This document shows positions 1 through 5,644 of a stretch of DNA of 6,303 nucleotides, piece by piece. Position numbers and translations under genes: made by a program. Under the pieces are notes generated by a model, which saw only the letters and a program-made list of their open reading frames with translations, made no database searches and had not been told where the DNA came from. The DNA is from Acidobacteriota bacterium. GTDB lineage: Bacteria; Acidobacteriota; Vicinamibacteria; Vicinamibacterales; UBA823. The stretch's first letter is position 1, and every line of letters starts with the position of its first letter. The stretch is taken from contig DODG01000417.1 in the NCBI GenBank assembly GCA_003509065.1, positions 1 through 6,303 of the forward strand, in the 5' to 3' direction.

Positions 1-684
1 GCTCAGCGTATTCATGATGCTGATGTTGAGGCTTGTCGTGCGCTGGGAGCACACGGCGCAACCATCATGCCTACAAGTGCACGTGTGCTTACGCACTGCA
101 ATGCTGGTGCGCTAGCCACGGCAGGCTACGGTACAGCGCTTGGTGTGATTCGTGCGGCAGTGGAAAGCGGAAAAAAAGTTACGGTATTCGCTGACGAAAC
201 ACGACCCTTTCTTCAGGGGTCGCGGCTCACCGCATGGGAACTGATGCGTGAAGGCATTGATACGACAATTATTACCGACAGTATGGCCGGTTCTTTAATG
301 CAAGGCGATCAAGTTGATCTCGTGATAGTTGGTGCCGATCGTATTGCAGCAAATGGTGACGTAGCGAACAAAATAGGTACTTATGGTTTGGCTGTTTTGG
401 CGAAAGAGCACAAGTTGCCGTTCTACGTGGCTGCCCCCGTGTCAACGATAGACTTGTCAACCCCGACTGGCGCCCAAATAAAAATTGAGGAACGGAATTC
501 TCGGGAAGTGACACATTTTGGATCAACGCAACTTACGCCAACCGGTGTAGGTGTAAGGAATCCAGCCTTCGACATAACGCCGAGCAGTTACGTCACTGCG
601 ATCGTTACCGAATACGGTATTTGTCGTCCTCCGTACTCGAGCAGTTTGCGTTCTGTCGTAAGCGAGTGTGGCAATGGTGAATGA
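1..684 (+). CDS. mtnA: S-methyl-5-thioribose-1-phosphate isomerase, 5'-truncated by window edge
   Basis: MtnA interconverts 5-methylthioribose-1-phosphate and 5-methylthioribulose-1-phosphate in the cytosolic methionine salvage pathway. The frame is open from base 1, so only the C-terminal 227 residues are visible; the family is usually about 350 aa, so roughly 120 residues lie to the left. Visible landmarks, numbered from the window edge, are [11 protein letters not shown] with the expected catalytic Cys at residue 33, the [16 protein letters not shown] block, the [17 protein letters not shown] block with the expected catalytic Asp at 113, and the later PFYVAAP, STIDL and IEER stretches. The eIF-2B-alpha-like fold is shared with ribose-1,5-bisphosphate isomerase and true eIF-2B subunits, but this set of motifs is MtnA-type. 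The internal ATG at 67 is not the start, because conserved sequence continues upstream of it. The 3' end overlaps tsaD by 11 bases, suggesting one transcript. Confidence 0.95.
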   Translation, partial: AQRIHDADVEACRALGAHGATIMPTSARVLTHCNAGALATAGYGTALGVIRAAVESGKKVTVFADETRPFLQGSRLTAWELMREGIDTTIITDSMAGSLMQGDQVDLVIVGADRIAANGDVANKIGTYGLAVLAKEHKLPFYVAAPVSTIDLSTPTGAQIKIEERNSREVTHFGSTQLTPTGVGVRNPAFDITPSSYVTAIVTEYGICRPPYSSSLRSVVSECGNGE

Positions 685-1789
685 CTCTATCGTGCGAGTT
701 CTTGGGATCGAAACCTCGTGCGACGAGACTGCTGCGGCGGTCGTTGTAGAGGAAGGGAACTTGACGACGCGGGTCTGGAAGATCGATTCCAGTGTAGTGG
801 CTTCTCAAGTTGACATCCACCGTGAATGGGGTGGAGTTGTGCCGGAATTGGCATCACGTCAGCATGTGCGTGATATCTGTGGAGTCGTGGAAAAGGCGCT
901 CGATGATGCCTGTACGACATGGTCTGCTCTTGACGCCGTAGCAGTGACGCAAGGTCCAGGACTGGTTGGTTCGTTGCTAGTTGGTGTTGCATTCGCGAAA
1001 ACACTTTCGTTTTCCCTCAAGATTCCACTTCTCCCTGTCCATCATTTAGTAGGCCATATCGAATCTCTATTTCTTGAGAATGGCAATTTGCCGTTGCCGG
1101 CAGTTGTATTAGTCGTTTCAGGTGGCCATACGAATCTGTACGTCGTGCGAGAACTTGGCGATTATGCACAAATTGGTCGCACTAGAGATGACGCTGCGGG
1201 TGAGGCATTCGATAAAGTGGCGAAATTACTGGATTTAAGCTATCCAGGTGGTCCCATCATCGATCAGCTTGCCCGTGAAGGTGACAATCTGGCAATCGAT
1301 TTTCCAATAGCCAGGATGACGCATGTCGATCGCAACGCTGCGCAAGCAGTCGAGAGTTATAGCGTAATTATGCGCCAGCATCCCGGCCGATTTGATTTTA
1401 GTTTTAGTGGGCTTAAAACAGCAGTGAAGAGATATGTGCAAGCGAGGAAAGGTTCTCTGGGTTCCCTTAAGTTGTCGTCACAGGAAATTGCGGACATATG
1501 TGCCAGTTTCCAGCGTGCTGTCATCAAGCCGCTCTTAGGTCATACATGCGACGCGGCTCTTACGTTTGGTGCTCGGTCAATTGGCATTGCCGGTGGTGTT
1601 TCGGCAAATAGTCAACTTCGGCTGGAAGCACACGCTCTTGGTAATCAGGTTGGGTTACCAGTGTTTTTTCCAAGCCTAGCTTTGTCAACTGACAACGCTG
1701 CAATGATTGCAGCTGGTGGTCTCAGGCAGTTTCACCCTGGTGTGAGCGCACCATTAGGGTTGAATGCCGAGGCTTCGCTGCCACTCTAA
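674..1789 (+). CDS. tsaD: tRNA N6-adenosine threonylcarbamoyltransferase TsaD
   Basis: TsaD (Kae1/Gcp family) transfers the threonylcarbamoyl group to A37 of ANN-decoding tRNAs, forming t6A, together with TsaB and TsaE; neither partner gene is in this window. From ATG 674 the protein is 371 aa, a little longer than typical bacterial TsaD. The ASKHA ATPase signatures are all present: GIETSCDET at 11-19, the metal-binding HLVGH with His124 and His128, SGGHT at 149-153, the [16 protein letters not shown] block, YPGGP, FSFSGLK at 242-248, GGVSAN at 307-312, and STDNAAMIA with the third expected metal ligand Asp340. GTG 668 and GTG 677 are in-frame alternative starts, and no clear Shine-Dalgarno separates them. 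ATG 674 was preferred as the standard codon a few residues before the conserved VLGIETS. The start overlaps the mtnA stop, so translation is probably coupled. Confidence 0.96.
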   Translation: MVNDSIVRVLGIETSCDETAAAVVVEEGNLTTRVWKIDSSVVASQVDIHREWGGVVPELASRQHVRDICGVVEKALDDACTTWSALDAVAVTQGPGLVGSLLVGVAFAKTLSFSLKIPLLPVHHLVGHIESLFLENGNLPLPAVVLVVSGGHTNLYVVRELGDYAQIGRTRDDAAGEAFDKVAKLLDLSYPGGPIIDQLAREGDNLAIDFPIARMTHVDRNAAQAVESYSVIMRQHPGRFDFSFSGLKTAVKRYVQARKGSLGSLKLSSQEIADICASFQRAVIKPLLGHTCDAALTFGARSIGIAGGVSANSQLRLEAHALGNQVGLPVFFPSLALSTDNAAMIAAGGLRQFHPGVSAPLGLNAEASLPL

Positions 1790-1791
1790 TC

Positions 1792-2253
1792 ATGCCTCAC
1801 GAGTCTTCTATTACTCGAGCATCTCGAGTTTATCCAGACCGTCCATTTGTTGGCGTTGGAGCTGTTGTTCTAGCCGCTCAAGATATTGTTTTAGTTAAAC
1901 GTCGGTTTGAACCACTAGCTGATGAATGGAGCCTGCCTGGAGGAGCCCTTGAATTAGGGGAGACGATGACGATTGGTGTGGCTAGAGAAATTCGAGAGGA
2001 AACGAGTCTCCAAGTGGAAGTCGGGCCCGTGATCGATGTGCTTGACCGTATCGTTCGAGATGATGCGGGTCAGGTTCAATATCATTATGTGCTTGTAGAT
2101 TTTTTGTGTCGTGTGGTGGGAGGCACGTTGGCGCCTGGGTCGGATGTATCGCAAGCGGTCTTGGCAGCTCCGAACGCTCTTGAGGAGTATCGGTTGACTA
2201 GAAAGGCGCGTGCTGTCATTACACGTGGACTTGCAATGCAGAATCAATTGTAG
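1792..2253 (+). CDS. NUDIX hydrolase (ADP-ribose pyrophosphatase / MutT-like)
   Basis: This is a 153-aa Mg-dependent NUDIX hydrolase, expected to cleave a nucleoside diphosphate linked to another group; the substrate cannot be read from the sequence. The start of the fold is GVGAVVL at 21-27, followed by the WSLPGGALELGET stretch common in ADP-ribose pyrophosphatase-like members. The Nudix box spans residues 51-73: Gly51, Glu57, then Arg65-Glu66-Ile67 and the metal-binding Glu69-Glu70, ending T-S-L. The penultimate position of the box, normally Gly, is Ser72, a mild departure; all catalytic acids are kept. ATG 1792 begins two bases after the tsaD TAA, which implies co-transcription and possible reinitiation. 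The first 18 residues carry no recognised motif, and their DNA contains a perfect 7-bp inverted repeat at 1813-1829. Confidence 0.92.
   Translation: MPHESSITRASRVYPDRPFVGVGAVVLAAQDIVLVKRRFEPLADEWSLPGGALELGETMTIGVAREIREETSLQVEVGPVIDVLDRIVRDDAGQVQYHYVLVDFLCRVVGGTLAPGSDVSQAVLAAPNALEEYRLTRKARAVITRGLAMQNQL
1813..1829. repeat. Perfect 7-bp inverted repeat (CTCGAG hairpin) in NUDIX 5' end
   Basis: ACTCGAG and its reverse complement CTCGAGT are separated by a 3-base loop (CAT), about 20 bases into the NUDIX gene. The RNA could form a small GC-rich hairpin near the ribosome-loading region. Whether it does anything is unknown; a chance palindrome is quite possible. Confidence 0.45.
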
Positions 2254-2262
2254 CGTGCTCAA

Positions 2263-2276
2263 GCTCGAGGCTCGAG
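2263..2276. repeat. Tandem GCTCGAG pair / weak hairpin downstream of NUDIX gene
   Basis: GCTCGAG occurs twice head to tail, ten bases after the NUDIX stop. The half-sites can also pair as a 5-bp stem around GGC. No run of T follows, so it does not look like an intrinsic terminator. It repeats the CTCGAG core seen at the other end of the NUDIX gene. Confidence 0.35.
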
Positions 2277-2307
2277 TCACAGGTAATGTGGCCAAGTTTG
2301 TACGACG

Positions 2308-2337
2308 TTGACAATCACAAAACCTCAGTGTTACCGT
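2308..2337 (+). promoter_or_regulatory. Candidate sigma70-type promoter for first symporter gene
   Basis: A perfect -35 hexamer TTGACA lies at 2308-2313. After an 18-base spacer comes TACCGT at 2332-2337, preceded by TG at 2329-2330 (an extended -10 arrangement). The -10 itself matches the consensus only at its most important positions (T, A and last T). Transcription would begin around 2344, almost at ATG 2346, so the mRNA could be leaderless. No Shine-Dalgarno is seen before 2346, which fits. Prediction is from pattern only. Confidence 0.4.
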
Positions 2338-2345
2338 CACGCGTT

Positions 2346-3626
2346 ATGGCACTTCACACTAAGATTCTTTTGGGACTGGCCGTCGGCGCGATCTCCGGGA
2401 TTACCATCAATGTTTTGACAGAAGGTGCCGCTGGCACCGAGCAATTTGTTAGCTCGGTCACGGAACCAATCGGGCGTGTCTGGTTAAACGCATTGATTAT
2501 GGTAGTCATTCCACTCATCGTGTCGACATTATCAGTTGGGATTTCTGGACTAGGTAGCCTGAAAAAGATCGGGCGCATTGGAATTGTCGCGATGATGAGC
2601 ATGTTAAGTTTGACAGCGCTCTCTGCGATGCTCGGCCTGACTGTTGTGAATTTGGTGAAACCAGGTGAAGGTCTGAATCCAGCGGTCACTGAACGGCTCA
2701 TCGAAACCTATCAGGGTAACGCGGATGCGATGGGATTAGCCGAAGGTGCCTTTGGGATGGAGATGTTCGTCCGCATCGTGCCACGTAACCCGATCCAGGC
2801 TGCCGCCAATGGTGAGATGCTCGCGGTCATTTTTTTCGCGTTAATGATCGGAATTGGACTGACGATCGTACCGAAGGAAAAAGCACAGCCACTGCGAAGT
2901 TTTCTCCAAAGCCTCAGCCACGTGACGATCGGTATTATCGGCTTGGTGATGAAGGTGGCGCCGCTCGGTGTGGCCTGTTTGATTTTTAGTGTGACGGCGC
3001 GCTTTGGCTTCGAAATCATTTTTAATCTTCTCAAGTACATGATGACCGTCGTCGGTAGCTTGACGATCTTTTTTGTTGTGGGCTATTCACTCATTTTGCG
3101 TTTTGTGGCCAAGCGCGATCCTGTCGAGTTCATGAGGCGAACTTGGGTTGTCGTCTTGACTGCATTTTCCACGTCGTCTAGCGCTGCGACATTACCGACC
3201 ACCATGCGCGTTGCCAAGGAAGAGCTCGGGGTTTCCGATGCCGTGACCGGATTTGTCTTGCCCCTTGGTGCGACGATGAATATGAATGGCACAGCTCTTT
3301 TTGAAGGCGTAACGGTGTTATTTATCGCGCAGGTGTTTGGCGTTGATCTTTCATTGGGCAGTCAGTTGATTGTCATCATGCTGTCTGTGATAACTGCCAT
3401 CGGTACGGCTGCTGTACCAGGTGGTTCAATTCCATTGTTGATGATGGTGCTTGGTATTGTGGGAGTGCCGGTAGAGGGCATTGCGATCGTCCTTGGTGTG
3501 GACAGGATTCTTGATATGTGTAGGACGACGTTGAATGTGATTGGCGATCTTGTGACTTCGACAGTCGTTGACCGCTTCGAAAGTGGTGGGCCAACGAACA
3601 GTGTGCCAACGAAAGGGATGGATTAG
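2346..3626 (+). CDS. Dicarboxylate/amino acid:cation symporter (DAACS family), copy 1
   Basis: This is a 426-aa inner-membrane secondary transporter of the glutamate-transporter-fold (GltPh/DctA/EAAT) family, which imports acidic or neutral amino acids or C4-dicarboxylates with Na+ or H+. The substrate is not decidable here. Strongly hydrophobic segments span the protein. The core shows HP1 with a serine-rich STSSSAATLP at 275-284, the TM7 motif NMNGT at 312-316 (NMDGT in GltPh), the HP2 tip AVPGG at 356-360, and TM8 DMCRTTLNVIGD at 390-401, which keeps the residues equivalent to GltPh Asp394, Arg397, Thr398, Asn401 and Asp405. Start: ATG 2286 would add 20 residues, but homology with the second copy begins exactly at MAL (2346), and the added region is polar and holds a promoter-like signal. 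The HD hydrolase gene follows with no gap. Confidence 0.92.
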   Translation: MALHTKILLGLAVGAISGITINVLTEGAAGTEQFVSSVTEPIGRVWLNALIMVVIPLIVSTLSVGISGLGSLKKIGRIGIVAMMSMLSLTALSAMLGLTVVNLVKPGEGLNPAVTERLIETYQGNADAMGLAEGAFGMEMFVRIVPRNPIQAAANGEMLAVIFFALMIGIGLTIVPKEKAQPLRSFLQSLSHVTIGIIGLVMKVAPLGVACLIFSVTARFGFEIIFNLLKYMMTVVGSLTIFFVVGYSLILRFVAKRDPVEFMRRTWVVVLTAFSTSSSAATLPTTMRVAKEELGVSDAVTGFVLPLGATMNMNGTALFEGVTVLFIAQVFGVDLSLGSQLIVIMLSVITAIGTAAVPGGSIPLLMMVLGIVGVPVEGIAIVLGVDRILDMCRTTLNVIGDLVTSTVVDRFESGGPTNSVPTKGMD

Positions 3627-4220
3627 TTGGACGAAGAGAGTGTGACCTCCGACCTACCAAGCCGGGATACTGCGTGGGTATTGTTGACGGAGTATACGAA
3701 GAGTGAAAGTTTACGGAAGCACGCGCTCGCTGTTGAGATTGCGGTGTGTGGTTATGCTAGGAAGTTTGGGGAAGATGAAAATCTATGGGGTTTAGTTGGG
3801 TTGTTACATGATTTCGACTACGAGCGTTGGCCCAGCCTTGAAGACCACCCGTATCGCGGTGCGGAGATCCTACGCGAGCGTGGATACCCTGAAGTGTTGA
3901 TTCGCGCGATCATGTCCCATTCTGATGAGACTGGGGTTGCTAGACAGTCACGACTTGAGCACACACTGTTCGCGTGCGACGAGTTGGCTGGTTTTATTAC
4001 GGCGTCGGCATTAGTTCGTCCGTCTAAAAGTGTGCTTGATTTGGAAGCTAAATCGGTCAAGAAGCGGATGAAAGATAAAGCGTTTGCCCGTGGCGTTAGT
4101 CGGGATGATTTGCGTAAGGGTGCCGAGGAACTCGGATTAAGTCTCGATGAGCACATCACGAATGTCATTACCTCTATGCGCTCATCTGCGGAAACACTGG
4201 GACTTAAGGGCTCGCTCTAG
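3627..4220 (+). CDS. HD-superfamily phosphohydrolase (COG2316-like), substrate unknown
   Basis: This is a 197-aa cytoplasmic protein with the HD metal-dependent phosphohydrolase signature: His32 in SLRKHALAVE, His61-Asp62 in GLLHDFDYERWP, His74, His98 in AIMSHSDE, and Asp118 in CDELAGF. A conserved tail, ALVRPSKSVLDLEAKSVKKRMKDKAFARGV at about 128-157, matches my recollection of a small, widespread family annotated only as HDIG/predicted HD hydrolase, with no known physiological substrate. The reading starts at TTG 3627, immediately after the upstream TAG, with AAAGGG at 3612-3617 as a plausible ribosome site; GTG 3642 is the alternative, giving a protein five residues shorter that also fits the family N-terminus. 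It lies between two duplicated transporters and is surely on the same mRNA as the first, but no biochemical link is established. Confidence 0.88.
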   Translation: MDEESVTSDLPSRDTAWVLLTEYTKSESLRKHALAVEIAVCGYARKFGEDENLWGLVGLLHDFDYERWPSLEDHPYRGAEILRERGYPEVLIRAIMSHSDETGVARQSRLEHTLFACDELAGFITASALVRPSKSVLDLEAKSVKKRMKDKAFARGVSRDDLRKGAEELGLSLDEHITNVITSMRSSAETLGLKGSL

Positions 4221-4264
4221 CACGTCGTCAGACTCATCATTAAATCCATTGGTTACTTAGTCGG

Positions 4265-4318
4265 TTGATGTTTAATTGGCTATCGTATAAAACATCTCAT
4301 CTAAACAGAGTAAGGTGA
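4265..4318 (+). promoter_or_regulatory. Candidate promoter and ribosome site before second symporter gene
   Basis: The spacer between the HD gene and the second symporter is locally AT-rich. TTGATG at 4265-4270 and TATAAA at 4286-4291 could be -35 and -10 elements, but the spacer is 15 bases, shorter than ideal. A purine-rich TAAGGTGA lies at 4311-4318; it is 30 bases before ATG 4349 and 12 before GTG 4331, so it supports the GTG start rather than the ATG. No intrinsic terminator is seen after the HD gene. Confidence 0.35.
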
Positions 4319-4348
4319 TTGCGGTCAGTTGTGATTCGATTCAACACC

Positions 4349-5611
4349 ATGGCTCTACAAACAAAGATTCTGCTAGGACTCATCGTTGGCGTAGTGTCCG
4401 GAATCACCATCAATATCTTGACAGATGGTGCCGCTGGCACGGAACAGTTTGTCAGTTCGGTCACTGAACCAATCGGGCGGGTCTGGTTGAACGCGTTGAT
4501 GATGCTTGTAATCCCAGTAGTAGTGTCGACACTGTCAGTTGGAATTGCGGGGTTAGGCAGTTTGAAGCGGCTTGGGCGCATTGGCAGTCTCGCAATATTG
4601 AGTATGTTGAGTATCTCGATGGTCACTGCGTTGCTCGGCCTTGGCCTTGTGAACCTTGCGAAGCCAGGCGAGGGTCTGAATCCAGCGGTCACTGAACGGC
4701 TCATGGAAACCTATCAGGGCAACTCGGATGCGATGGGATTAGCCGAAAGTGCCTTTGGGATGGAGCTGTTCGTACGGATCGTCCCGCGTAATCCGGTTCA
4801 GGCCGCGGCCAATGGTGAGATGCTTGCAGTGATTTTTTTCACTTTAATGATTGGGATTGGGTTGACGATCGTGTCGAAGGAAAAGGCGCAGCCATTGCTG
4901 AATTTTCTTGAAAGCCTCGGCCACGTTACCGTCGGTCTTATCGGTTTAGTGATGAAGGTGGCGCCGCTCGGTGTGGCCTGTTTGATTTTCAGTGTAACGG
5001 CGCGCTTTGGCTTCGAAATCATTTTTAATCTTATTAAGTACATGACGACCGTCGTCGGTGGCTTGGCGCTCTTTTTTATTGTGGGCTACTGGTTGATTGT
5101 GAAGTTTATTGCCAAGCGTAATCCAGTCGAGTTTATGCGACGAACCCGGGTTGTCTTCTTGACTGGATTTTCCACGTCGTCTAGCACTGCGACATTACCA
5201 ACCACCATGCGTGTTGCGAAGGAGGAGCTAGGGATTTCCGATGCCGTGGCTGGATTCGTCTTGCCACTTGGAGCGGTTATCCATATGCCAGGCTCTTCTC
5301 TATTTGGAGTTGTAACGGTTCTCTTTATCGCTCAGGTGTTTGGCGTTGATCTTTCATTGGGTAGTCAGTTAATTGTGCTCCTGATGTCTCTGGTTTCGTC
5401 GATCGGTGCGGCTGCTGTACCTGGCGCTGTGATTCCACTATTGATGATGGTGCTTACCATGGTGGGAGTGCCGTTAGAAGGCATTGCGATCATGCTTGGT
5501 GTGGACAGAATTCTTGATATGTGCCGCACCACGTTGAATGTGATTGGTGATCTTGTGATTGCCACCATCGTCGATCGCATCGAGAGTGAGGGATCCTCTC
5601 GTACAGGTTAA
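4349..5611 (+). CDS. Dicarboxylate/amino acid:cation symporter (DAACS family), copy 2, altered TM7 motif
   Basis: This 420-aa membrane transporter is a tandem paralogue of the symporter at 2346-3626. It keeps the HP1 serine-rich loop STSSSTATLP (275-284) and the whole TM8 block DMCRTTLNVIGD (390-401), including the residues that bind substrate and Na+ in GltPh. The TM7 motif, NMNGT in copy 1, is HMPGS here (312-316), and the HP2 tip changes from GTAAVPGGS to GAAAVPGAV (353-361). The frame is intact to the end, so it is not an obvious pseudogene, but altered substrate or ion coupling, or loss of transport, is likely. Start: ATG 4349 matches the copy 1 start; GTG 4331 (six more residues, better placed for TAAGGTGA) and TTG 4319 are in-frame alternatives. 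Unlike copy 1 it is not followed by an HD gene; a thiolase comes next after 33 bases. Confidence 0.9.
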   Translation: MALQTKILLGLIVGVVSGITINILTDGAAGTEQFVSSVTEPIGRVWLNALMMLVIPVVVSTLSVGIAGLGSLKRLGRIGSLAILSMLSISMVTALLGLGLVNLAKPGEGLNPAVTERLMETYQGNSDAMGLAESAFGMELFVRIVPRNPVQAAANGEMLAVIFFTLMIGIGLTIVSKEKAQPLLNFLESLGHVTVGLIGLVMKVAPLGVACLIFSVTARFGFEIIFNLIKYMTTVVGGLALFFIVGYWLIVKFIAKRNPVEFMRRTRVVFLTGFSTSSSTATLPTTMRVAKEELGISDAVAGFVLPLGAVIHMPGSSLFGVVTVLFIAQVFGVDLSLGSQLIVLLMSLVSSIGAAAVPGAVIPLLMMVLTMVGVPLEGIAIMLGVDRILDMCRTTLNVIGDLVIATIVDRIESEGSSRTG

Positions 5612-5626
5612 GGTTAACGCAGACTC

Positions 5627-5635
5627 TGTTATGAT
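5627..5635 (+). promoter_or_regulatory. Extended -10 promoter candidate for thiolase gene
   Basis: TGTTATGAT matches the extended -10 pattern TGnTAtaaT with one mismatch in the hexamer. There is no convincing -35 (GTTAAG at 5607-5612 is the nearest at 17 bases). Transcription would start at about 5642, three bases before ATG 5645. The only purine stretch, GAAG at 5640-5643, is too close to the ATG to act as a normal ribosome site, so a leaderless or near-leaderless transcript is suggested. Confidence 0.45.
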
Positions 5636-5644
5636 TTCTGAAGT

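Larger units (their letters stand above)
2346..5587 (+). repeat. Tandem gene duplication: units 2346-3584 and 4349-5587
   Basis: The two symporter genes align without any insertion or deletion at a constant offset of 2003 bases, from the MAL start to about codon 413; the C-terminal tails then differ. Perfectly identical blocks include 2670-2701 with 4673-4704 (32 bases), 2946-2986 with 4949-4989 (41), 2994-3029 with 4997-5032 (36) and 3330-3358 with 5333-5361 (29). Protein identity is about 80% by hand count (83 differences in roughly 413 positions). The intervening 765 bases (HD gene plus spacer) are not duplicated. Confidence 0.93.

Noticed and set aside
2263..2276. Hairpin after the NUDIX stop as an intrinsic terminator.
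   Set aside because: The stem is only five base pairs and is not followed by a T-rich tract.
1954..2340. A 128-codon minus-strand frame across the NUDIX gene 3' half and the following spacer.
   Set aside because: No recognisable motif, and it lies opposite the catalytic Nudix region; a shadow of the real gene is the simpler reading.
2286..2345. A 20-residue N-terminal extension of symporter copy 1 from ATG 2286.
   Set aside because: The extension is polar, has no counterpart in copy 2 and overlaps a TTGACA promoter-like element; not fully excluded because GTAATG has a short purine stretch (AGG) just upstream.
4221..4348. A small RNA, riboswitch or short gene in the 128-base gap before symporter copy 2.
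   Set aside because: Only promoter-like and Shine-Dalgarno-like patterns are visible; no stable stem set, terminator or conserved aptamer motif could be recognised.
4297..4704. Minus-strand reading frames over the starts of both symporters (2354-2701 and 4297-4704) encode similar peptides, as do 2711-3040 and 4798-5043.
   Set aside because: The similarity is inherited from the duplicated plus-strand transporter DNA. The peptides have no recognisable domain and the plus frames are clearly coding.
2346..5611. The two similar transporter segments as ends of a composite transposon or long repeats of a mobile element.
   Set aside because: The homology starts and stops at the coding sequences, there is no transposase or terminal inverted repeat, and the copies differ by about 20% in protein.
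4349..5611. Symporter copy 2 as a pseudogene.
   Set aside because: The frame is uninterrupted with no indels against copy 1, and the HP1 and TM8 functional residues are conserved, so decay is not shown; divergence of function is at least as likely.
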